Below, one piece after another: positions 7,140 to 13,853 of a stretch of 13,853 nt of DNA. How positions within the stretch are numbered: position 1 is the first letter of the stretch; each line of letters begins with the position of its first letter. The notes under the pieces were generated by a model that saw nothing but the letters and a program-made list of their open reading frames with translations, was not told the origin of the DNA and did not search any database. The translations under genes and the position numbers were made by a program. Source of the stretch: Calditrichota bacterium (lineage in GTDB: Bacteria; Zhuqueibacterota; Zhuqueibacteria; Oleimicrobiales; Geothermoviventaceae); NCBI GenBank assembly GCA_013152765.1, contig JAADFT010000541.1, forward strand, positions 1 through 13,853, written 5' to 3'.

Positions 7140-9878
7140 TCAGCTCTTCAGCATGTTGCGCAGCACCGTTTGCAGGATGCCGCCGTTCTGGTAGTACTCG
7201 ATTTCCACGTGCGAGTCGAGTCGGGTAATGACCTCGAACCGGATTTCGCTGCCGTCGTCGCGGCGGGCTGTGACCGTGAGAAGCTTCCCGGGAGTCAGTC
7301 CCTCGGCGATGCCGGAAATCGTGTAGACCTCCTTGCCCGTCAACCCGAGTGACTCACGGTTCTCGCCTTCCTTGAATTGCAGCGGCAAAACACCCATGCC
7401 CACCAGGTTGCTGCGGTGGATCCGTTCAAAGCTCTCGGCGATTACGGCTTTCACACCCAGCAACTGAGTGCCCTTTGCCGCCCAGTCGCGCGAGCTTCCG
7501 GTCCCGTACTCCTTGCCGGCGATCACCAGCAACGGCACACCTTCTTTCTGGTACTTCATGGCGGCGTCGTAAATGGACATCTTCTCTCCGGTTGGCAGGT
7601 AAATCGTCCAGCCGCCTTCCGTCCCGGGCACCAGCAGGTTCTTGAGCCGTACGTTGCCGAATGTGCCGCGCATCATCACTTCGTGGTTGCCACGCCGAGA
7701 ACCGAAGGTGTTGAAGTCTTTCGGATCGACGCCGTGCTCGATCAGGTAACGACCAGCCGGGCTGTCGACCGGGATGGCCCCTGCCGGAGAGATGTGGTCG
7801 GTGGTCACGGTGTCGCCCAACAGCACCAGAACCCGCGCGCCTTCGATGTCCCTCAGTGGCGGCACCTCGACCGAAAAGTCTTTGAAGAAGGGCGGTTCCT
7901 GGATGTAGGTCGAGTTCGGGTCCCACTCGTAGAGTTCGCCCGTCGGTGCCGTCAGCTCCTGCCAGCGTTCGTCGCCCTCAGCCACGGTGGCGTAGCGCTG
8001 CTTGAACATCTCGGCGTCCAGCGCTTTTTGCATGGCCTGGCGGATTTCTTCCTGCGTCGGCCAGATGTCCTTCAGGTAGACGGGCTCGCCATTCGGGTCG
8101 TAGTCGAGCGGCTCCTTGTTCAGGTCGATGTCCAGAGTACCAGCCAGCGCGTAAGCCACAACCAGCATCGGCGAGGCGAGGTAGTTGGCCTTAACCAGCG
8201 AGTGAATTCGCGCCTCGAAGTTCCGGTTGCCGCTCAACACCGCGGCCACCACCAGGTCGTTCTCCTTGATCGCCTTGGCCACCTGCTCGGGCAGCGGCCC
8301 ACTGTTGCCGATGCACGTCGTGCAACCGTAACCGGCCACGTGGAAATGCAGAGCCTCCAGGTACGGCAACAGGCCCGCTTTCTCGAGGTAGTTCGTCACC
8401 ACACGGGAACCCGGGGCTAGGCTGGTCTTGACCCACGGTCTCGGCAAAAGACCGCGTTCCACCGCCTTTTTGGCCACCAGCCCGGCGCCGATCATCACCG
8501 AGGGGTTGCTGGTGTTGGTGCAGCTCGTGATGGCGGCGATCACAACCGACCCGTGAGAGAGCTGCACCGCCTCGTCGTCGATCACGATCTCGGCCCGCGG
8601 CTTCCGCTCAGCAGCCTGCGCCCCGGCGGATCCGCCTTCGGTTGCCCAGCGCGCGTGGTCTTCCAGTGGCACGTCGATGCCAAAAGTGTTGTGAAGCGTC
8701 TCGTGGAAAGCCCTGTGCATTTCGCGCAGCGTGACCCGGTCCTGCGGACGCCGCGGCCCGGCCAGACTCGCTTCAACCGTGCTCATGTCCAGCTCGACCA
8801 CGTCGCTGTACTCCGGATCGGGGGCGTTCTCGCCCCGGAACAGGCCCTGCTCTTTGCAGTAGCGTTCCACCAGATCAACGAGCTCGTCGTCGCGTCCCGT
8901 AAGCCGCAGGTAGGCCAGCGTTTCGCCATCCACCGGGAAGAAACCCATCGTGGCCCCGTACTCCGGCGCCATGTTGGCCAGAGTCGCACGGTCCGGCAAG
9001 CTCAGTTTGCTCACTCCCGGCCCGAAGAACTCCACGAATTTGCCGACGACGCCCTTCTTGCGCAGAATCTGCGTTACGGTCAACACAAGGTCCGTAGCTG
9101 TGGCACCCTCCGGCAACTCGCCCGTGAGTCGCATTCCCACCACCTGGGGGATGAGCATGTAGTAGGGCTGCCCGAGCATCACAGCTTCTGCTTCGATGCC
9201 TCCGACGCCCCAGCCCAGCACGCCGATGCCGTTGATCATCGTGGTGTGCGAATCGGTGCCCACCAGCGTGTCCGGAAACGCCGTCTTCCGCCCGTTGAAC
9301 TCACGTAACTGCACGACCCGGGCCAGGTACTCCAGGTTCACCTGGTGAATGATGCCCGTACCCGGTGGCACGACCCGAAACCCGTCGAAAGCCTTCTGGG
9401 CCCACTTCAGCAGGGTGTAGCGCTCGCGGTTGCGCTGGTACTCTCGCGCCATGTTCTTGGGCAGCGCGTACTCCGTACCAAAAAAGTCGATCTGGACCGA
9501 GTGGTCGATGATCAGGTCGCCGGGTACGATGGGGTTGATGCGGTGTGCCTCGCGGTTGGCGCGGGCTACAGCGGAACGCATGGCGGCCAAATCCACCACG
9601 GCCGGCACGCCGGTGAAGTCCTGCAGCACGACGCGGGCTGGCATGAAGGGGATTTCCTTGCTCGCCGGGGTCGGCTGCCAGTTAGCGAGATTCTGCACGT
9701 CCTCTTCCGTCACAATCCGGCCGTCCAGATGCCGGAGCTGGTTCTCCAGCAGCACTCTGATGGAAAAGGGCAGTCGATCCAGTTTGCCCACACCAGCTTT
9801 CTCCAGTGCGGGCAAACTGTACATCGCCACCTTTCCAGGGGCTGCGTCAAGCTCAACCAGGAAGTCCTCTCTTTTCAT
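7140..9878 (-). CDS. acnA: aconitate hydratase A (TCA-cycle aconitase)
   Basis: The 912-residue enzyme interconverts citrate and isocitrate through cis-aconitate in the cytoplasm, using a [4Fe-4S] cluster. The three cluster ligands are visible: C453 in SCTNTSNP, and C519 and C522 in GYGCTTCIGNSG, corresponding to the AcnA/IRP1 pattern. The N-terminus (SLPALEKAG, then FSIRVLLENQLR) and the DSHTTMINGIGVLGWGVGG block are typical. The C-terminal swivel domain contains GKEYGTGSSRDWAAKGT with its substrate-binding residues. Length is slightly above E. coli AcnA (891). The ATG follows AGGAGG by 5 nt. It is probably transcribed alone: a promoter candidate lies in the 141-bp upstream gap and a strong hairpin follows the stop. 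AcnA-type enzymes are also the bacterial counterparts of iron-regulatory protein 1. Confidence 0.97.
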   Translation of the reverse strand: MKREDFLVELDAAPGKVAMYSLPALEKAGVGKLDRLPFSIRVLLENQLRHLDGRIVTEEDVQNLANWQPTPASKEIPFMPARVVLQDFTGVPAVVDLAAMRSAVARANREAHRINPIVPGDLIIDHSVQIDFFGTEYALPKNMAREYQRNRERYTLLKWAQKAFDGFRVVPPGTGIIHQVNLEYLARVVQLREFNGRKTAFPDTLVGTDSHTTMINGIGVLGWGVGGIEAEAVMLGQPYYMLIPQVVGMRLTGELPEGATATDLVLTVTQILRKKGVVGKFVEFFGPGVSKLSLPDRATLANMAPEYGATMGFFPVDGETLAYLRLTGRDDELVDLVERYCKEQGLFRGENAPDPEYSDVVELDMSTVEASLAGPRRPQDRVTLREMHRAFHETLHNTFGIDVPLEDHARWATEGGSAGAQAAERKPRAEIVIDDEAVQLSHGSVVIAAITSCTNTSNPSVMIGAGLVAKKAVERGLLPRPWVKTSLAPGSRVVTNYLEKAGLLPYLEALHFHVAGYGCTTCIGNSGPLPEQVAKAIKENDLVVAAVLSGNRNFEARIHSLVKANYLASPMLVVAYALAGTLDIDLNKEPLDYDPNGEPVYLKDIWPTQEEIRQAMQKALDAEMFKQRYATVAEGDERWQELTAPTGELYEWDPNSTYIQEPPFFKDFSVEVPPLRDIEGARVLVLLGDTVTTDHISPAGAIPVDSPAGRYLIEHGVDPKDFNTFGSRRGNHEVMMRGTFGNVRLKNLLVPGTEGGWTIYLPTGEKMSIYDAAMKYQKEGVPLLVIAGKEYGTGSSRDWAAKGTQLLGVKAVIAESFERIHRSNLVGMGVLPLQFKEGENRESLGLTGKEVYTISGIAEGLTPGKLLTVTARRDDGSEIRFEVITRLDSHVEIEYYQNGGILQTVLRNMLKS

Positions 9879-9932
9879 CGAACCCTCCTCAAAAGTGGGT
9901 CTTCACGCGTTCAGACGCTCGTTCTCAACGGG

Positions 9933-9960
9933 AATTTACAAGATTTTGTCTGCCAAACAA
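9933..9960 (-). promoter_or_regulatory. candidate promoter of acnA
   Basis: On the minus strand TTGTTT (9960-9955) is followed after 16 nt by TAAATT (9938-9933), 55 nt before the acnA ATG. The same -35 hexamer and a closely similar -10 occur before the lipoprotein gene. Its -35 directly abuts the weak hairpin that ends the upstream gene. Confidence 0.5.
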
Positions 9961-9965
9961 GAGCC

Positions 9966-9983
9966 GCTGCGAAGGTGCGCAGC
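9966..9983 (-). terminator. weak hairpin terminator of the lipoprotein gene
   Basis: GCTGCG and CGCAGC form a perfect 6-bp stem with a 6-nt loop. On the minus strand it is followed by GGCTCTTGTTTGG, a broken T-rich tract that overlaps the acnA -35 candidate. Only a moderate terminator candidate. Confidence 0.35.
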
Positions 9984-10019
9984 TTGTTCCGCTTCCGCAA
10001 ACCGTCCGGAGGACACCTT

Positions 10020-11288
10020 TCAGCTGCGACCGCGCTTGTGCAGCACAGTTCGAATCTGCTTCCACCACTTGAACTGCTCGATGTACACCAGATCGAAGAG
10101 CATGATGCCGTCTAATTTGGCGCTGCAAATCGCCACCGCACGCTCCAGTTTCTTGGGCTGCTGCCGAAACTGGCTCAGCAGAAGTCCACCGTACACGGGA
10201 CAGGCACCGGCCACTACATTCTTTACGCTGTCTGCCGCGCTGTCGATTGCGTACCAGCCACGCAGCTCTTCCGGCATGCCAGGAGGCAGCTCCTGCGGCT
10301 CCAGATGTTCGTAGTACAACCCCGAGAACAGCAGATCCAGGAGATCTGCAACAGCTGTTTTTCGAAAACTGGAGTCCGGCCAGGGACTGATACGGGGTGC
10401 CTTCCGGCTCGCCCAGTTCAGCCCGGTAGTGGGAGTCTGCGGGTACCACGCGCCCGCGTACAGACCGAACAGCGCTCGCGGACGTGCGGCCTTCACACGG
10501 TCCCGCGCTTCTTTGACGAAGTCGTGAATCACGCTGGCGCGGAAGAGCAACCAGTCCCGGTAAAGTGGACCAGCCACGCGACGCCCGTGCTGGTAGGTGT
10601 AAACATCCTGCGGCCAGTGCTCCACCTTGTGACCGAGGAAGTACTGAAAGGCGCTCCGCGAGGATTCGCTGAAGTCGGTTTCCAGACCGCTGTACTGCAC
10701 CCGGTTCAGCACGACGCCGTCCACCGGGTAGTGGCGAACGATTTCGTCCAGAATCGCCAGCTCGTGCTCCTGCACTGTGCGCCGACTCGGTTGCAGGAAA
10801 ACCGCCTCGACGCCTTCCACTTCGGACATCGGACGCAGGCCGTCCGGGGTGTAGGCCACGGCCTGCCAGTCCGGGTAATTCGAGTAGACAATTCCTTTCT
10901 TGAAGCGCCGGTGTCCGCCGGTGAAAACGTTGACCACAGCGAAAACCTGGAGTTTGTTCTCGTGGCCGAGACGGACGAAGTCGTTCAGGTAATCGAATCC
11001 GCCCGGGCTAACGGCTCCTTTCCACTCCGTCATGCGCGGGGCAACCTTACTGGGGTAGAGCACCTCACCCGTGATCGGCTTGACGTCGACCAGGAGCCCC
11101 GTAAACCCGGCGCGGCGCGCCTGCTGGCAAACTTCGAGGATGACCGCCGGGGAGGAAATCATTTCCCAGTTGGCGATGGCGTCGATCCACAGGTAGGCTG
11201 GCTGACGCGGCTGCCGGCTGCAACCGCTCAGGTTGACAAGCAAGAGGCCGAAAACTAAGAGAGGCGTCAATTTACGCAGGTACGACAT
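10020..11288 (-). CDS. lipoprotein with GHL10-like TIM-barrel (putative glycoside hydrolase)
   Basis: The 422-residue product has a lipoprotein signal: positive n-region (YLRK), hydrophobic core, and lipobox LSGC with C23 as the lipidated cysteine, so it should be anchored in an outer or inner membrane leaflet. The rest resembles the GHL10-like family of predicted alpha-amylase-type TIM barrels common in Bacteroidetes. Matching blocks are YLWIDAIANWE, GFTGLLVDVKPITGEVLYPS, VFAVVNVFTGGHRRFKKG, the VDGVVLNRVQY strand near 189-199, LGHKVEHWPQDVYTY and the late DGIMLFDLVYIEQFKWW. By memory, relatives have an aspartate where this protein has N195, so it may be inactive or altered. The ATG is preceded by GGAG. 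It diverges from the FN3 gene across 252 bp and is followed by acnA 141 bp away. Substrate unknown. Confidence 0.75.
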   Translation of the reverse strand: MSYLRKLTPLLVFGLLLVNLSGCSRQPRQPAYLWIDAIANWEMISSPAVILEVCQQARRAGFTGLLVDVKPITGEVLYPSKVAPRMTEWKGAVSPGGFDYLNDFVRLGHENKLQVFAVVNVFTGGHRRFKKGIVYSNYPDWQAVAYTPDGLRPMSEVEGVEAVFLQPSRRTVQEHELAILDEIVRHYPVDGVVLNRVQYSGLETDFSESSRSAFQYFLGHKVEHWPQDVYTYQHGRRVAGPLYRDWLLFRASVIHDFVKEARDRVKAARPRALFGLYAGAWYPQTPTTGLNWASRKAPRISPWPDSSFRKTAVADLLDLLFSGLYYEHLEPQELPPGMPEELRGWYAIDSAADSVKNVVAGACPVYGGLLLSQFRQQPKKLERAVAICSAKLDGIMLFDLVYIEQFKWWKQIRTVLHKRGRS

Positions 11289-11333
11289 TGGCGACTCCAG
11301 AGGTTCGTGTGGTGCACGGCATTCAACCCACGA

Positions 11334-11362
11334 AACTTAGCAAACCTCGACGAGAAAAACAA
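11334..11362 (-). promoter_or_regulatory. candidate promoter of the lipoprotein gene
   Basis: On the minus strand TTGTTT (11362-11357) is followed after 17 nt by TAAGTT (11339-11334), 46 nt upstream of the ATG. A bulged inverted repeat (TTCGTG 11304-11309 with CACGAA 11329-11334) overlaps the expected transcription start. Confidence 0.5.
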
Positions 11363-11475
11363 ACCTCAGCCCCACAGCGCCGAATGGCAGGGCAACTTTG
11401 CTGGAAGCGTTCAGCTCCAGACCGGACGCTTCCTACGAATGCGCGACACTTCGCAATTCCAGGTGAAAAAAGTAC

Positions 11476-11503
11476 TTGACATTCTTGGAAGGATGCTTAA
11501 CTT
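11476..11503 (+). promoter_or_regulatory. candidate promoter of the FN3 gene
   Basis: A perfect -35 TTGACA (11476-11481) is followed after 16 nt by TAACTT (11498-11503). Transcription would start near 11510, leaving about 30 nt of leader that contains the purine-rich ribosome site AAGGAGGG (11521-11528). The -10 departs from TATAAT but matches the TAANTT form seen before two neighbouring genes. Confidence 0.6.
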
Positions 11504-11540
11504 TACGTTGCGAGCAAAAGAAGGAGGGAGAGGTACGGGC

Positions 11541-11966
11541 ATGAAAAACCTGAAAAGCCTTGTGACGGTCGTGGTCGCGGTGCTGGGGCTCTTCAGTCTG
11601 GCACTGGCAAGCGTTGTGATCGTCGATTTCAAGGCTGAGCCCGGGCACGACAAAGTGACGTTGAAGTGGCGTGTGCGCGCTGAGCGCAACGTGCGGGCGT
11701 ACGAGGTGCAGCGTAGCGTCAGTCGCGACGCTGCTTTTACTCGGGTAGGGCGCGTGGACGCTGAGGGTCCCTTCTCGGTCGACACCGTCCACGAGTACAC
11801 GTACGTGGACAAAAGCGTCTTCAAAACCACGGGTCAAACTTACTACTACCGCCTGAAAATTCTCGAAAACAACGGCACGTACAGCTTTTCGTCAGTTGTC
11901 TCCGTAACGCCCCAGATTTCCAGCGCACGCCACACCTGGGGAAGCATCAAAGCCATGTTCCGTTAA
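11541..11966 (+). CDS. small secreted fibronectin type III domain protein
   Basis: The 141-residue product begins with a Sec signal peptide (MKNLKSL, then a hydrophobic run to ALA, predicted cleavage after A23). Residues about 26-124 read as one FN3-like beta-sandwich: VDFKAEPGHDKVTLKWRV, VRAYEVQRSVSRDAAFTRVG, YTYVDKSV, TYYYRLKILENNGTYSFSSVVSV, the spacing of the W, Y and YYYRL strands being typical. A short tail, residues about 128-141, ends in TWGSIKAMFR. I start at the ATG at 11541 because it follows AAGGAGGGAGAGG and begins the signal peptide; the frame is open further upstream, but that part overlaps the promoter. It is the only plus-strand gene and has its own promoter and a strong terminator, suggesting an abundant single-gene transcript. 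Function unknown: such proteins often belong to envelope or carbohydrate-interacting surfaces. Confidence 0.82.
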   Translation: MKNLKSLVTVVVAVLGLFSLALASVVIVDFKAEPGHDKVTLKWRVRAERNVRAYEVQRSVSRDAAFTRVGRVDAEGPFSVDTVHEYTYVDKSVFKTTGQTYYYRLKILENNGTYSFSSVVSVTPQISSARHTWGSIKAMFR

Positions 11967-11996
11967 TTTGAGGAGCTAACCCCTCCTTTCGGTACT

Positions 11997-12026
11997 GGCG
12001 CTGGCGTTGAGCCGGCGCCTTTTTTT
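11997..12026 (+). terminator. strong rho-independent terminator of the FN3 gene
   Basis: GGCGCTGGC (11997-12005) pairs with GCCGGCGCC (12011-12019), nine pairs with one U-G, over the 5-nt loop GTTGA. A run of seven T follows (12020-12026). It lies 30 nt after the FN3 stop. It is the clearest terminator in the window. Confidence 0.88.
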
Positions 12027-12345
12027 GTTACTCGTTCTTACGAGAGAAGCGCCCCCGTGAACCCTGCGAAGGCGACCCACCTCGGCTCGTCGCAGCCCTG
12101 TCCTTCCTTGTGAAACCTGTGTGCCCGTCGATTTCTCCACGTCAAAATGCGAACAGCTGAAAAAGCTTCGCTGCCTTCCCTGCCCTGTCTGAGCCCCCTG
12201 CATCACGTTCGCCCGCATGAAACCAGACTGGCGGGGTAGATTTTTCACCCAGGTTCAGTCTACAGGCTCGACACTTGGCCACGCTCGCCCAAGGAAGCTA
12301 CCAGCAACCAGCCGCGACCGGACGAGCACTCGGGCGGTCAACCTC
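12027..12345. other. intergenic stretch with no recognised element
   Basis: This region lies between the FN3 terminator and the stop of the minus-strand decarboxylase. Apart from short pairings (CTCGT 12031-12035 with ACGAG 12040-12044) I see no gene, promoter or convincing terminator for the decarboxylase. Short open frames here are Arg/Ser-rich and unconvincing. Confidence 0.4.
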
Positions 12346-13824
12346 TCAGAACTTCGCCACTTCCTCCAGCAGCCTGTCCAGAGCTGTGGGTTTCGGGCCA
12401 AGCCGCATCCAGTGCTTGATGAAGACCGCCCGAAGCGTGGTCCAGCCGTCGGTCAGCGCCCCCTGCGTGCCCAGGAAAGTGCGGGCCGTCGCCGGGTCGA
12501 CAACGAACTTCGACAGAATGAAGGGCGCTGAGGGATTCTCGACCGAAAGCCCCCGGTAAAGGTCCAGAGCTCTGTGGTTTGCAGCGACCGGATCTGCCGG
12601 CGCGTCCTTCGGGTGAAAGCAAACGATGTCCAGATCCGGGTCGACCAGCGGTTGCCAACTCGTCTCATTCGTCAGCCTGGCAGCGAATTCGCGCCCTGTG
12701 GTCAGCGTTTCCCGAAGGATTTGCCCGAGTCCGCTGATGTTCAACGGCAACACCCGGTGCGTGAGCCACACGGCAGCCGCAGCTGCGCCAGGCCGTGACC
12801 CCTCGAGTGTAAACATGCCGATGTTCGGCTTCTCTTTGACGTGGTACGTGTAGGGGGCCGTGTTCAAGATGGTCTGCCTGAACTTCTCGTCCCGGTACAG
12901 CACTCCCCCGGCTCCGTACATCACCAGTCCGTGCTTGTGTGGGTCGATGGTCATGGAGTCGGCCTGCCCAAGGTGCTCCGCAGCGGCCCGCACTTCCGGT
13001 TTGACGTAGGCGCCGGTTTCCTCGGGCGCCAGAAGTTGCCCATCCTCCCGCAGGAGAGCAGAGCGCAGGTACCCTCCGTACGCGGCATCGACGTGCAGGT
13101 GAAAACCGTAGCGCTGCCGCAGATCAAGGATTTCCGGCAACGGGTCGACCGAGCCCGTCCCCGTCGTCCCGAAATTGGCCACGACGAGCGTCACCCGGCC
13201 CTGCCGAAGCACGTCCTCGAGCGCGTTCAGATCCATTCTGTACTGCCGGTCGACCGGCAGCTCGTGCCAGTCGTCGACGCCGAGGATCGAACAAATCCGT
13301 TTCCACGAGTAGTGAGAGCCGACGGAAAACACCACCTTTCCCGGTGGAAGCGTGTCGCGAACGGCCCAGAGTGCCTCCATGTTGGCCAGTGTGCCGCCGC
13401 TCGTCAGGTGCCCCCAGCCCTGCGACATGCCCACCATCTGCTTCAACTGCTCCACCACCTCCATTTCCATTTCGGTGGTGACGGGTCCACCCTCGTAGGC
13501 GTGATTGTTGGGGTTGATCATCATCGTGGCAAAGTAGGCAAGCAAAGCGGGCAAACCCGGGTCTTTGAGCATCTGGCCGGTGTAGCGGGGACTGGGAAAC
13601 GGAATGTTGCGCTCCATTCGGCTGAGGAACTCGTCAAGCGCCTCCTCCAGCCTGCGCTTGAAGGTGGGAGATCGTTCGTCGCGCCCGGTGTAGACCGACG
13701 GGTCCTCCGGGAATCGTGTTTTTCTCCACTGGACCTGCCAGGCCACAACCCGGTCGACCAGTTCGCGAAACCACCGCTCGTTTTCCCCCTGAGGCCCAAG
13801 AAAAGCGTCGAAAAGCGCGTCCAA
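12346..13824 (-). CDS. group II pyridoxal-phosphate-dependent amino acid decarboxylase
   Basis: The 492-residue product belongs to the PLP-dependent decarboxylase family that includes glutamate, aromatic amino acid, tyrosine/aspartate (MfnA) and diaminobutyrate decarboxylases. It removes the alpha-carboxyl group from an L-amino acid to give an amine. The PLP-binding lysine is K297 in SMTIDPHKHGLVMYG. D246 in LHVDAAYGGY should hold the pyridine nitrogen, and the histidine in VGSHYSWKRICSILGV is the usual ring-stacking residue. HLTSGGTLANMEALWAVRD binds the cofactor phosphate. The start is TTG, supported by AGGAGG 5 nt upstream and by sensible family length. It converges on the FN3 gene, and its promoter lies outside the window. 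Substrate cannot be told from motifs; no antiporter or second polyamine gene is in view. Confidence 0.9.
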   Translation of the reverse strand: MDALFDAFLGPQGENERWFRELVDRVVAWQVQWRKTRFPEDPSVYTGRDERSPTFKRRLEEALDEFLSRMERNIPFPSPRYTGQMLKDPGLPALLAYFATMMINPNNHAYEGGPVTTEMEMEVVEQLKQMVGMSQGWGHLTSGGTLANMEALWAVRDTLPPGKVVFSVGSHYSWKRICSILGVDDWHELPVDRQYRMDLNALEDVLRQGRVTLVVANFGTTGTGSVDPLPEILDLRQRYGFHLHVDAAYGGYLRSALLREDGQLLAPEETGAYVKPEVRAAAEHLGQADSMTIDPHKHGLVMYGAGGVLYRDEKFRQTILNTAPYTYHVKEKPNIGMFTLEGSRPGAAAAAVWLTHRVLPLNISGLGQILRETLTTGREFAARLTNETSWQPLVDPDLDIVCFHPKDAPADPVAANHRALDLYRGLSVENPSAPFILSKFVVDPATARTFLGTQGALTDGWTTLRAVFIKHWMRLGPKPTALDRLLEEVAKF

Positions 13825-13829
13825 TTTTG

Positions 13830-13835
13830 CCTCCT
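13830..13835 (-). promoter_or_regulatory. ribosome binding site deciding the TTG start of the decarboxylase
   Basis: AGGAGG on the minus strand lies 5 nt before the TTG at 13824. No ATG or GTG is equally well placed near the N-terminus, so the TTG start is preferred. Confidence 0.75.
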
Positions 13836-13853
13836 GACCTTTCAGTGGGAATC

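Noticed and set aside
7377..11258. several plus-strand open frames of 250-350 codons opposite acnA and the lipoprotein gene
   Set aside because: They are antisense shadows of conserved genes, with compositions typical of reversed high-GC coding sequence and no domain match.
11976..12248. 90-codon minus-strand open frame
   Set aside because: It runs through the strong FN3 terminator, has no ribosome site or homology that I recognise, and is compositionally unlike the neighbouring genes.
12236..12263. GTAGA/TCTAC pairing as a terminator of the decarboxylase
   Set aside because: Only 5 bp with an 18-nt loop, and the poly-A/T run is inside the loop rather than after the stem.

Overview
The window is bacterial chromosomal DNA with high G+C (about 60% by eye). 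It carries eight recognisable protein genes, seven on the minus strand and one on the plus strand. There is no rRNA, tRNA, CRISPR array, transposase or phage gene. The content is mostly housekeeping: RNA modification, chaperonin and TCA cycle. A lipoprotein with a clear lipobox and a small secreted fibronectin-type-III (FN3) protein suggest a diderm organism. The GYF_2-ParA fusion, the Bacteroidetes-like TIM-barrel lipoprotein and the FN3 protein lean toward the FCB superphylum or a candidate phylum near it. That placement is inference and the sequence alone does not settle it.

Layout from left to right. Positions 1-297 hold no convincing gene but contain several inverted repeats. Positions 298-3387 (minus) form an RNA-modification cluster: an RsuA/RluB-type pseudouridine synthase, an RluA-family pseudouridine synthase and an RlmI-type 23S rRNA methyltransferase. 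The gap before the last gene carries helically phased 8-mers. Positions 3388-3740 hold the groEL terminator and a strong second hairpin. Positions 3741-6746 (minus) encode a ParA/MinD ATPase with an N-terminal GYF_2 domain and a C-terminal four-cysteine motif, followed 78 bp later by a GroEL that has no groES beside it and no GGM tail. The 393-bp gap upstream contains the aconitase terminator and two 10-bp inverted repeats that share a strand, so they are mutually exclusive stems. Positions 7140-9878 (minus) encode aconitase A. Positions 10020-11288 (minus) encode a lipoprotein related to GHL10-type TIM-barrel glycosidases. The small secreted FN3 gene (11541-11966, plus) diverges from it and has its own promoter and a strong terminator. 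Positions 12346-13824 (minus) encode a group II PLP-dependent decarboxylase that starts with TTG.

Three gene starts (aconitase, lipoprotein, FN3 protein) share a promoter-like arrangement, TTG(T/A)(T/C)(T/A) - 16 or 17 nt - TAANTT. The most unusual items are the GYF_2-ParA-Cys4 protein with its structured leader, the GroEL with a charged tail, and the short FN3 protein with a distinctive C-terminal peptide. None is proof of a new system. Each can be tested by comparative searches.
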